From contig JACWAC010000018.1 in NCBI GenBank assembly GCA_014874235.1, positions 1 through 13,745 on the forward strand: a stretch of 13,745 nucleotides of DNA, given 5' to 3'. Below, piece by piece: positions 1 through 6,650 of this stretch. The stretch is from Thermoplasmatales archaeon. Lineage in GTDB: Archaea > Thermoplasmatota > Thermoplasmata > Thermoplasmatales > GCA-001856825. How positions within the stretch are numbered: position 1 is the stretch's first letter; each line of letters starts with the position of its first letter. The notes under the pieces are model-generated. The model worked only from the letters and a program-made list of their open reading frames with translations. It ran no database searches and was not told where the DNA came from. A program made the position numbers and the translations under genes.

Positions 1-1
1 C

Positions 2-439
2 AGCCACATGCTTTACCTGGGAGCTGGTGCAGGTACCACGGCATCTCATATTTCCGATTCACTTTCTGACGGTTCAATATTTGCAGTGGAATTTGCGCCA
101 GTTCCTTTCATTAAACTGACATCTCTTTCGGGTATCAAAGAAAATATCTTCCCAATCCTCTCTGATGCGCAAAAACCTGAGATGTATGGGGTATTCGTCG
201 ACGAGGTGGACATAGTATATCAGGACGTGTCACAACCCAATCAGATTGAAATATTCGCAAATAACATGGACTACTTTGGTTCTCAAAGAGGTATCCTGAT
301 GCTCAAAACTTTCTCACTGAGGAGCGATTTCTCAATAGATAAAGAAATTAAAAAGATAAAGGACAATTTCTCCGTTCAGCAGGTAAAGGACATTTCCAGA
401 TTCCACAGAGGACACTACGCGATCACCGTAACTAACTGA
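2..439 (+). CDS. flpA: Fibrillarin-like rRNA/tRNA 2'-O-methyltransferase, 3' part (5' end outside window)
   Basis: This is the C-terminal part of archaeal fibrillarin, the SAM-dependent methyltransferase of box C/D sRNPs that 2'-O-methylates rRNA and tRNA with Nop5 and L7Ae. The frame is open from base 2, so the first ATG (base 8) is internal; about 80 N-terminal residues are missing. Numbering from that ATG, the visible motifs are the SAM-binding loop LGAGAGTTASH (4-14), AVEFAP (26-31) ending the second strand, and DVSQPNQ (73-79). D73, K100 and H136 (in RGHYAI) fit the conserved Asp, Lys and His of the fibrillarin catalytic tetrad. The gene ends at TGA 437-439, overlapping by 8 bases the 3' end of the convergent aldehyde dehydrogenase. 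It is a housekeeping gene with no evident link to the catabolic genes that follow. Confidence 0.93.
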   Translation, partial: SHMLYLGAGAGTTASHISDSLSDGSIFAVEFAPVPFIKLTSLSGIKENIFPILSDAQKPEMYGVFVDEVDIVYQDVSQPNQIEIFANNMDYFGSQRGILMLKTFSLRSDFSIDKEIKKIKDNFSVQQVKDISRFHRGHYAITVTN

Positions 440-1748
440 TCCACACAGTCTTCATATTCGTGAATTCCCGGCTTCCATATTTTGAGAGTTCCCTTCCCAG
501 ACCGCTCTTCTTCACTCCACCGAATGGGAGTCGTGGGTCAGAAAATACGATGCTGTTGATGTAGACCATTCCCGCTTCTATGTCTCCCACCATAGTTTCT
601 GCATCATTCTTCTCTCCCCAGATGGAAGTACCGAGTCCGAATGGGGTCTCGTTGGCAATTCTGATCGCATCCCGCTTATCTTTGAACTTTCTCAGCACTG
701 CCACAGGACCGAAAATCTCCTCCTGATAATTTTCGTCGAGTTCTGCAAGTATCGGAGGTATTATGTTTCCCTCTCCTTCCCCGAGGTATTTGACCTTGCC
801 CCTGGACTTAAGATACTTTATCTGTTCTTCCACGGATCGCTTCTGCTCCTCCGAGGATAGGGGACCGACATAGGTCTCCTTCAACTTAGGATCACCGATG
901 ACTACCTTGGAGAACTCATCTTCTGCAAGTTCCTTGAACTCCTCGTATGCGTTTTCCTGTACCAAGAATCTCTTTGAAGCAATGCAGCTCTGTCCATTGT
1001 TCTGCAGTCTACCTATTGCAGCTGCCTTTGCGGCAGCTTTCATATCCGCTGAGTCTAAGATGATGAATGGATCCGAACCACCCAACTCCATAACCACTCT
1101 CTTGAGCTCCTTTCCGGCTTCTGCTGCGATACCTGATCCAACGGGAGTGGACCCCGTAAATGCTACGCCTTCAACGTGTTTGATGAGTGAGGTCGCAGTC
1201 CTTCCGTCGACCACCAGACTCCTAAAGAGAGGCGAATCTACCATCTCTTGAAGTTTGAGAGAAACGCCTGTGACTATGCTGGCGTGTTTCAACACTACTC
1301 CATTTCCTGCTATCATAGCGGGGAAGGCCGCTCTGGCAACTTGCCATGCAGGGTAGTTCCATGGCTCTATGCACATTATGGTTCCCAGTGGGTCAAATCT
1401 CAGATAACTCTTGGAAGCCTCGGTCTTGATCTCCTCGCTGGCATAGATATTGCGGGCGTTGTCGATCAAGTAATCAAGAAGCTTGATGCACTTCTTCACT
1501 TCAGCGATGCTCTGGGAAATAGGCTTACCCATTTCCTCCGTCATTATTGAGGCAAGCTCCTCGGTCTTCTTCTCAAAATTCGGCTTGATGACATTCTTGA
1601 AAAAATCTATCCTCTTGTCAAAGCTCTTCTTCCACTCCTTCTGAGCTTCCCTGGTCTCTCTTATCTTGTTGAGGGCATCTTCTGTGCTGTCTGTCTTGAA
1701 CGACTCCAGGACCTTTCCAGTGTATGGATCTCTGGTGACTATGCTCAT
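432..1748 (-). CDS. NAD(P)-dependent aldehyde dehydrogenase, succinate-semialdehyde dehydrogenase-like
   Basis: 438-residue ALDH-superfamily enzyme of the short Sad/GabD class, predicted to oxidise a semialdehyde to its carboxylate in the cytoplasm. Seen: IEPWNYP (127-133) with the oxyanion-hole Asn131, the cofactor-binding Lys154 in VVLKHAS, FTGSTPVG (197-204), the general-base Glu221 in MELGGSDP, the nucleophile Cys255 in NNGQSC, and the C-terminal LPFGGVKKSGLGRE. Having both Glu221 and Cys255 marks it as hydrolytic, unlike the acylating enzyme at 8671-10119. The stretch from Lys154 to FTGS is about ten residues shorter than usual and lacks the common AGxPxGV turn. Its ATG overlaps the upstream aminotransferase stop by four bases (ATGA), so the two are translationally coupled. 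The likely substrate is the partner's product, succinate semialdehyde if the partner is a GABA transaminase. Substrate and NAD/NADP preference are inference. Confidence 0.88.
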   Translation of the reverse strand: MSIVTRDPYTGKVLESFKTDSTEDALNKIRETREAQKEWKKSFDKRIDFFKNVIKPNFEKKTEELASIMTEEMGKPISQSIAEVKKCIKLLDYLIDNARNIYASEEIKTEASKSYLRFDPLGTIMCIEPWNYPAWQVARAAFPAMIAGNGVVLKHASIVTGVSLKLQEMVDSPLFRSLVVDGRTATSLIKHVEGVAFTGSTPVGSGIAAEAGKELKRVVMELGGSDPFIILDSADMKAAAKAAAIGRLQNNGQSCIASKRFLVQENAYEEFKELAEDEFSKVVIGDPKLKETYVGPLSSEEQKRSVEEQIKYLKSRGKVKYLGEGEGNIIPPILAELDENYQEEIFGPVAVLRKFKDKRDAIRIANETPFGLGTSIWGEKNDAETMVGDIEAGMVYINSIVFSDPRLPFGGVKKSGLGRELSKYGSREFTNMKTVWIS

Positions 1749-3121
1749 GCTCTTACTTCCGTTTCCTTGACCGCCTGTTCAAAGATAGATATACCCCTGT
1801 CAAGCAGATCATCCTCAATCGTTAGAGGTGCCATAAATCGCATCACATTTCCAAAATGCCCACAGGTGTGCATTAGAACTCCTTTCTTGAACATCGATTC
1901 CCTGATACTGCCTGCCAATTCAGTTCCCGGAGTTTTGTCCTCTTTGTTCTTTACAATTTCGTTCGATATCATGTAGCCTTTTCCCCTGACCTCTCCAATA
2001 ATCTTGGATCTGCTCTGAATTTCTTCAAAACGGTTCAGCACGTATTTTCCCTTGGTTCTCACCCTTTCAAGGAATTTCTCTTCCTTGACAACATTGAGTA
2101 TCGCTGCTCCTGCGGCAAGACCGAGTGGGTTTCCCCTGTAAGTACCGAGATGGAATGCCTTGGGTATGTTATCAAAGTCCTTCCTGTACGCGACCGAAGA
2201 GATAGGTATTCCACCACCAACGCTCTTGGATATGCACATGATGTCAGGAGTCACATTGTAGTGCTCGCTCGCCCACAACTTACCTGTTCTTCCGATTCCA
2301 CTCTGGACCTCATCAATTATCAGCGGAATAGAGTGTTCGTCACAAGTTTCCCGCAGCATTGGCAGGAAATCGTCTGGTGGGACAATGTATCCGCCCTCTC
2401 CCTGGATGGGTTCAACAATGATTCCTCCAACGGGTGGGACACCCGAGTATGGGTCGGTGATCATCTCTTCAATCCTGGTTATGACTTGCTTGGATATGTC
2501 TTCAGATTTTGATTGACCAGAAAATCTGTAAGGATACGGGTATGGTGCATACACATAGTTCTGTGAAGCAAATCCCGCATAATCCCTGTAGTGGTAGTTT
2601 GATGTTGCCCCAACAATGCCACCTGCAATTCCATGGTATGACCCGGTGAAGGCGATGATGGTAGGCTTCTTCGAATTGAACCTTGCGAGGGACACTGCAG
2701 CTTCGCACGCATCTGCTCCCGTGACAGTCATTAGAATCTTGGAATTGTCCTTCATTTTTCCCGGAAGCACGGAATTCAAGGTCTTGAGATAACGAATCCT
2801 CGCTTCCGTCGGAATTTCTGTAACGTGGGTCATCTTCTCCAGCTGTTCTCTGAGAGCACCAATTACTGCAGGGTGTCCATGACCAAGATTCATAACAGAA
2901 ACACCCCCGAACCAGTCAATAAACACATTACCGTCCATGTCAACGACGGTGGAACCCTTCCCATAATCTAATGCAAATTTGAAGAAACCTGTATAGGATC
3001 TGCTTGACGTTTCCAGTTTATCCTGAACTTCAAGGAACTCTAAGGATTTCGGTCCTGGCACTTTTGTTTTTAAGACTGGAGCGCCTTCAATACTCAATCT
3101 ATTTGAGACCTGCATTGACAT
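1745..3121 (-). CDS. PLP-dependent class III omega-aminotransferase, 4-aminobutyrate transaminase-like
   Basis: 458-residue fold-type I PLP enzyme. Family marks: NLGHGHP (78-84), GADACEAA (135-142) for phosphate binding, YHG (162-164) stacking on the cofactor, EPIQGEGG (237-244), IIDEVQSGIGRTG (268-280) with the PLP-ring Asp270, Lys299 in SKSVGGG as Schiff-base lysine, and GTYRGNPL (326-333). This pattern is typical of GABA and related omega-amino acid transaminases. Diaminobutyrate transaminase, ornithine/lysine omega-transaminase, and the PLP amino-acid racemases that share this archaeal subfamily are alternatives. The chosen ATG at 3121 lies about 9 bases beyond the start site expected from the TTTAATATA box at 3152-3160; a second in-frame ATG follows two codons later. 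The gene overlaps the next aldehyde dehydrogenase (ATGA), and a co-directional Lrp-type regulator lies 118 bases upstream, suggesting feedback by the amino acid degraded. Class is certain; substrate is inferred. Confidence 0.87.
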   Translation of the reverse strand: MSMQVSNRLSIEGAPVLKTKVPGPKSLEFLEVQDKLETSSRSYTGFFKFALDYGKGSTVVDMDGNVFIDWFGGVSVMNLGHGHPAVIGALREQLEKMTHVTEIPTEARIRYLKTLNSVLPGKMKDNSKILMTVTGADACEAAVSLARFNSKKPTIIAFTGSYHGIAGGIVGATSNYHYRDYAGFASQNYVYAPYPYPYRFSGQSKSEDISKQVITRIEEMITDPYSGVPPVGGIIVEPIQGEGGYIVPPDDFLPMLRETCDEHSIPLIIDEVQSGIGRTGKLWASEHYNVTPDIMCISKSVGGGIPISSVAYRKDFDNIPKAFHLGTYRGNPLGLAAGAAILNVVKEEKFLERVRTKGKYVLNRFEEIQSRSKIIGEVRGKGYMISNEIVKNKEDKTPGTELAGSIRESMFKKGVLMHTCGHFGNVMRFMAPLTIEDDLLDRGISIFEQAVKETEVRA

Positions 3122-3151
3122 ACATCATCACAAACATTGATGCAACTCAAC

Positions 3152-3160
3152 TATATTAAA
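3152..3160 (-). promoter_or_regulatory. TATA box of the aminotransferase/aldehyde dehydrogenase operon
   Basis: On the minus strand the sequence reads TTTAATATA, close to the archaeal TATA consensus, centred about 35 bases from the ATG at 3121. A start site 25-26 bases downstream would give a leader of about 8-10 bases. A GTGAT just before the ATG could pair weakly with 16S rRNA. An imperfect dyad, GGAA-N4-TTCC, lies at 3164-3175 against the upstream (BRE) side. Confidence 0.6.
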
Positions 3161-3163
3161 CGT

Positions 3164-3175
3164 GGAATACTTTCC
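3164..3175. promoter_or_regulatory. Candidate operator dyad next to the TATA box
   Basis: GGAATACTTTCC is an inverted repeat with 4-base arms and a 4-base centre, abutting the BRE/TATA position of the aminotransferase promoter. A regulator bound here would block TFB access. The Lrp-type protein encoded upstream is the obvious candidate. The dyad is short and could be chance. Confidence 0.25.
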
Positions 3176-3181
3176 CTGGTG

Positions 3182-3203
3182 AAGAAAATTTAAGAAAAAA
3201 TTT
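3182..3203 (-). terminator. Poly-T terminator of the lrp gene
   Basis: Reading leftward, about 37 bases after the lrp stop, the minus strand has two T-rich tracts (T6 and T4, interrupted by CTTAAA). Archaeal RNA polymerase terminates at such tracts without a hairpin. The tract precedes the aminotransferase TATA box, consistent with separate transcripts for lrp and the catabolic pair. Confidence 0.45.
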
Positions 3204-3239
3204 CAGCAATGTAAGAGATTTTGATATTTTATTACGTCG

Positions 3240-3734
3240 TTACTCCCTGATAATGAGTTTGAGCGATTCCGGAAAGTCTTCCTTCGCGGTGTTGAGGGCC
3301 ATAATAGTCTCGCTTCTTTCCACACCCGAAGTCTTAGATAGCTCGTTGACTATGCTTCCAAGTTCAGCCTTGTTCTTTGCGCGTATAAGGGCAACGAAGT
3401 CTATGCTTCCCAGGACAAAGTAAACGGCCCAGACGCCCTTGATCTTAGCAATTTTAGCACCAATTGCCTCTCCGTATTCTGGACCGTATTTTGCATTGAT
3501 CAAAGATATGGCAGTAATGCTCTTGTCAAGATTGACCTGATTGATTAGAGGAATGACGCCCTTAATGAAATTATTGCTCTTCATTTTCTTCAGTCTGTTG
3601 TGAACCGTAGACTTCGAAACTCCAACTTTCTTTGAAATCACGCTGAGATTGGTCTCTCTAACGTCAAAGATGCTGAGCAGAATCTTCCTATCGAGGTCGT
3701 TGAGTTGTTCAAATGCAATTTTTTCACTCTTCAT
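3240..3734 (-). CDS. Lrp/AsnC-family transcriptional regulator
   Basis: 164-residue protein of the usual Lrp/AsnC length. Residues about 11-60 form the winged helix-turn-helix, with LNDLDRKILLSI (11-22) as first helix and VGVSKSTVHNRLKKMK (37-52) as the turn and recognition helix. Residues about 72-150 form the RAM ligand-binding/oligomerisation domain, with the beta-turn GSIDFVALI (109-117) where amino-acid effectors bind in characterised homologues. It probably senses an amino acid and controls the aminotransferase/aldehyde dehydrogenase pair downstream, itself, and perhaps the divergent signal peptidase. The ATG at 3734 is the only good start and leaves 55 bases to the divergent gene. The family is clear; effector and regulon are inferred from position. 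Confidence 0.93.
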   Translation of the reverse strand: MKSEKIAFEQLNDLDRKILLSIFDVRETNLSVISKKVGVSKSTVHNRLKKMKSNNFIKGVIPLINQVNLDKSITAISLINAKYGPEYGEAIGAKIAKIKGVWAVYFVLGSIDFVALIRAKNKAELGSIVNELSKTSGVERSETIMALNTAKEDFPESLKLIIRE

Positions 3735-3740
3735 TCACGC

Positions 3741-3768
3741 TGTAATATATTTCGAACTAATAAAAGGT
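3741..3768. promoter_or_regulatory. Overlapping divergent promoters of lrp and the signal peptidase
   Basis: The 55 bases between the two ATGs are AT-rich. On the plus strand TGTAATATATTTCG (centre near 3747) would start the signal peptidase transcript near 3772, about 18 bases before its ATG. On the minus strand CCTTTTATTAG (centre near 3762) would start lrp near 3737, making it almost leaderless. Neither gene has a Shine-Dalgarno sequence. The two boxes lie within 20 bases of each other, so the promoters may compete. Confidence 0.35.
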
Positions 3769-3789
3769 TATGTTGAAATTTTTCCACCG

Positions 3790-4629
3790 ATGGTCAACAG
3801 CAAACAATTTAATGGACATTTGTCTGAACCCACAGTGACCTTCAAATACAAGAGTGAAGTGATCAGTGCAGTCGTTGTGATTGCAGCCATTGCAATCATC
3901 TTTTCATCCCTTTACTTCTACACAGACAACTGGCCACCCGCGGTGATTGTCGAATCCAGCTCTATGCAACACGGAAACAACTTCGTTTTCGGGGTGATCA
4001 ATACTGGGGACATTGTTGCGGTCAAGAAGATAAATTCCTTCACCGATGTGGCCACTTATCTTGTGGCAAGAGAGAGGGGGTCTCCCTCTACCTATGGTGA
4101 ATATGGTAACGTAGTTGTTTACGACAACTACCAACTTGGTGAGTTGGTCATTCACAGGGCCATCTTTTACGTTGAAGGCTGGAGCGGATCTACTCCTATT
4201 CTCTATGGAAACACCAACCCATCGTGGCTGTCGATACAAGGGTCGAATGTGTATATCACTGACGTTGGCTATTCTCACAAGAGCCTTGTGGTTCAGCTAC
4301 AGCAGTACATTGGACAAACGGGATTTGTCACCATGGGAGATCACAACTTTGCCACTTCTCACTACGATTACGGGAACTATACAATTGCATCTGATCAGAA
4401 CTACAACATAGATAACAGCCTGGTGAATGCGACACAGGTTATGGGGTTCGCAGTTGGATATCTGCCTGTTGTCGGTGTTTTGAAGGTCTGGACGACACAG
4501 GACAAGAAATACATTCCAGAACTCAGCAACGTCATAATGATAATCATCATAATACTGGTTATCCTACTCGCCATAGTTCCATATCCATCGGTAAGAACCA
4601 AGAAGGAAACGGAACTAAAGAGAAGATGA
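3790..4629 (+). CDS. Signal peptidase I (family S26, archaeal Ser-His-Asp type)
   Basis: 279-residue membrane protease that removes signal peptides from exported preproteins on the outer face of the membrane. One membrane helix lies at about 23-43 and a second at about 245-263, followed by a basic tail (KRR end). The active-site box ESSSMQ (55-60) carries nucleophile Ser58; His122 in VIHRAI replaces the bacterial lysine, as in the archaeal/Sec11 branch; GDIV (73-76) and MGDHN (182-186) with Asp184 complete the conserved boxes. The catalytic region has extra loops (about 81-115 and 130-178), making it longer than typical archaeal homologues. The start at 3790 was chosen because the frame is open upstream only through lrp antisense. 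Its TGA (4627-4629) touches, with no gap, the stop of the convergent permease gene. The adjacent exported binding protein could be a client, but that is inference. Confidence 0.88.
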   Translation: MVNSKQFNGHLSEPTVTFKYKSEVISAVVVIAAIAIIFSSLYFYTDNWPPAVIVESSSMQHGNNFVFGVINTGDIVAVKKINSFTDVATYLVARERGSPSTYGEYGNVVVYDNYQLGELVIHRAIFYVEGWSGSTPILYGNTNPSWLSIQGSNVYITDVGYSHKSLVVQLQQYIGQTGFVTMGDHNFATSHYDYGNYTIASDQNYNIDNSLVNATQVMGFAVGYLPVVGVLKVWTTQDKKYIPELSNVIMIIIIILVILLAIVPYPSVRTKKETELKRR

Positions 4630-5610
4630 TCAGTTAGGCATCTTGTTCTCATTCTCTCTGACTTTTTTCAGTTCTTCGAGTCTTCTCCTTCTGGAGAAGA
4701 GATGTGACCTTATGTTCGGGTCGATGATTTCAGCCAGTCCCTCTCCCATCAGGCTGAATCCCATTACAATAACGAATAGGAAAAGTGCTGGAATCAAACC
4801 TTCCAGTGGATGCGTGTAGAGGTTGGAGGTCAGTATGGATGACATGATACCAAGTTCTGGTTGATAGACCGGGATACCTATGTTTAGGAAACCAAGCGTG
4901 GACAGGGTGAGCATTGCCGTACCAATGTCCATCGTCGCGTACACCAGCAGAGTCGTCATGATATTGGGAAGTATTCCCTTGAACAGGATTTTTGAGAATC
5001 TGGTGTTTAACACCTTTGACATAGTGATGAAATCGCTTGTGGATACCTGTAGGGTGCTTCCCCTTACGAGTCTCACGTAAGGCGGCCACCAGACGAAAAT
5101 TATTGAAAAAGCTGCGTTCACCAAGCTAGGTCCGAGTGTGGCAGCTATGGCCATCGACATGATGAGAGGGGGGAATGCAAAGAACAGGTCCGTCAGCCTC
5201 ATTATCACTTCCTCCACAATCCCCCTGAAATATCCCGCTAAAGTGCCAAGGAAGAGACCAACGAGGGCAGAGATGACAACAATGAAGATAGCCAGACCAA
5301 TGTCGACAGGAATCGCTGCTATGATCCTAGAAAATATGTCCCTCCCCAATTGATCGGTTCCAAATAGGTGCGCAATGCTGGGTCTCGCATTCACATCTGC
5401 CAGGTCGATCTTCAAAGGATTGTACGGAACTATGATGTTTCCGAAAGTTGAGTATAGGATGGATATCAGTATGAATATGACGATCATTACGAACCCGGTG
5501 GCTGAAAGTCTGTTGGTTGTTATGACCCTCCAGGACCTTTTCAGAATCAGTCTTACTCTACTCCACAATGCCTTTATGATTTCCAAGAACCTTTTAAGAG
5601 TGGGATTCAC
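4630..5610 (-). CDS. dppC: Peptide ABC importer permease, DppC/OppC type
   Basis: 326-residue inner-membrane permease, one half of the channel of a dipeptide/oligopeptide (PepT-family) importer. The first membrane helix is at about 36-57, followed by the family signature HLFGTDQLGRD (81-91) and about five more helices. The cytoplasmic coupling (EAA) loop lies at about 194-216 and ends ILPNI, but the usual EAA and Gly positions read SKV and Asn, so it is degenerate. The tail is charged (RRRR, 307-310). The start is GTG at 5610, overlapping the stop of dppB as GTGA and preceded by GGTGGTGA at 5614-5621; the next in-frame ATG lies inside the first helix. It is last in the operon, with the convergent signal peptidase gene immediately after it. 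No ATPase gene follows. Confidence 0.9.
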   Translation of the reverse strand: MNPTLKRFLEIIKALWSRVRLILKRSWRVITTNRLSATGFVMIVIFILISILYSTFGNIIVPYNPLKIDLADVNARPSIAHLFGTDQLGRDIFSRIIAAIPVDIGLAIFIVVISALVGLFLGTLAGYFRGIVEEVIMRLTDLFFAFPPLIMSMAIAATLGPSLVNAAFSIIFVWWPPYVRLVRGSTLQVSTSDFITMSKVLNTRFSKILFKGILPNIMTTLLVYATMDIGTAMLTLSTLGFLNIGIPVYQPELGIMSSILTSNLYTHPLEGLIPALFLFVIVMGFSLMGEGLAEIIDPNIRSHLFSRRRRLEELKKVRENENKMPN

Positions 5611-6641
5611 TCTTCACCACCAAGTCTTATTCTAGGATCGAGCGCTGCGTACATAACGTCTGCAATCAGATTTGCCACTATGACAAGAATTGTGAAAACT
5701 ATCACAACGAATATCACTACAGGGTAGTCGTCATTTGATATTGCCGAATAGATAAATTTCCCTATGCCCGGCCATCCAAATATCTCTTCAACTATCACAT
5801 CTCCGGTGATGAGCCACCCAAACATTACTGCAATTACAGTGTTGCTCTCTATGAGTCCGTTTCTGAGTATATGTCTCCTGTTCACTCTCTTTTCATCAAG
5901 TCCCCTCGCCCTTGCAGATTTTACGTAAGGTAACCATTTGACGCTGAGAATTCCATTCCTGCTTATTCTGGTAATTATTCCAAAGTTGAGGAATGCAAGT
6001 GACACCGCGGGAAGAATGATGTGGTATAGGCCATCCGTAAAATCTCCAAAATTCAAATTGATCAGAGAGTCTAGGATGAAAAATCCTGTGACCCTCGGCG
6101 GAGGAATATAAACCGCCGAATACATTCCTCCGGAAGGGAACAACGGAAGGTAAGAGGAAAAGATGATTATTGCAAGTATGCTCACCAGAAAAGTCGGGGA
6201 TGCCCAGGCAGCGGTATATAGAATTCGTATGAAAGCATCCTTCTTCGATCCGAAATTTACGGCTGCCAAGTATCCAAGTCCCACTCCAGAAATTATTATG
6301 ATGACAAGGGAAGTGAGAATCAGTTCTATAGTATTGGGAAAGTAGTAGAATATCTCGCTGCTGATGGGAAGGCCGCTCACTGGATCGGTTCCGAAATTTC
6401 CTGTGAAGAAATCCTTTATGAAGACGGAGAGCTGATACCATATGGGTTTGTTAAGTCCGTATCTCCTGATGACGGCTGCGATGGTTGATGGTCGAGCTTT
6501 CGGTCCAGCCCACAAAGCGGCAGGATCCTTGCTAAGATAGTGAGAAATTAAAAAAACGATAATAATTGTACCTAGTATGACGAGTACAGATACTGCTATC
6601 CTCCTGAGGATGAAGTATGTTAGTTCCTGCTTCCCCTCCAA
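5607..6641 (-). CDS. dppB: Peptide ABC importer permease, DppB/OppB type
   Basis: 344-residue partner permease of DppC. The N-terminal helix (about 13-33) carries FILRRIAVSVLVILGT, typical of DppB; then a large external loop (about 35-105) and five further helices. The coupling loop YVKSARARGLDEKRVNRRH (239-257) is well conserved (ARA-x-G), unlike that of DppC. VEEIFGWPGIG (284-294) and the end ALDPRIRL are family signatures. The only usable start is TTG at 6641, with GGTGATC at 6644-6650 three bases ahead, complementary to the 5' part of the 16S anti-SD. The gene begins nine bases after the binding-protein stop and overlaps dppC by four bases, so all three are co-transcribed. Confidence 0.9.
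   Translation of the reverse strand: MEGKQELTYFILRRIAVSVLVILGTIIIVFLISHYLSKDPAALWAGPKARPSTIAAVIRRYGLNKPIWYQLSVFIKDFFTGNFGTDPVSGLPISSEIFYYFPNTIELILTSLVIIIISGVGLGYLAAVNFGSKKDAFIRILYTAAWASPTFLVSILAIIIFSSYLPLFPSGGMYSAVYIPPPRVTGFFILDSLINLNFGDFTDGLYHIILPAVSLAFLNFGIITRISRNGILSVKWLPYVKSARARGLDEKRVNRRHILRNGLIESNTVIAVMFGWLITGDVIVEEIFGWPGIGKFIYSAISNDDYPVVIFVVIVFTILVIVANLIADVMYAALDPRIRLGGEE
5614..5621 (-). promoter_or_regulatory. Shine-Dalgarno site deciding the GTG start of dppC
   Basis: GGTGGTGA on the minus strand, three bases before GTG 5610, lies inside the end of dppB. It matches the GGAGGTGATC complement of archaeal 16S rRNA at its distal part, which explains the short spacing and supports a GTG start. 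Confidence 0.55.
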
Positions 6642-6643
6642 TA

Positions 6644-6650
6644 GATCACC
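6644..6650 (-). promoter_or_regulatory. Shine-Dalgarno site deciding the TTG start of dppB
   Basis: GGTGATC on the minus strand fills most of the nine-base gap between the binding-protein TAA and the TTG at 6641. It supports TTG initiation where no ATG or GTG is available. Confidence 0.6.

Noticed and set aside
3649..3789. 47-codon upstream extension of the signal peptidase frame
   Set aside because: It lies antisense inside lrp and across the shared promoter region; the peptidase-like sequence begins at 3790.
5896..6441. 181-codon minus-strand ORF inside dppB in another frame
   Set aside because: Composition is irregular (His, Arg and Trp rich) and overlaps a clearly coding frame; no family resemblance.
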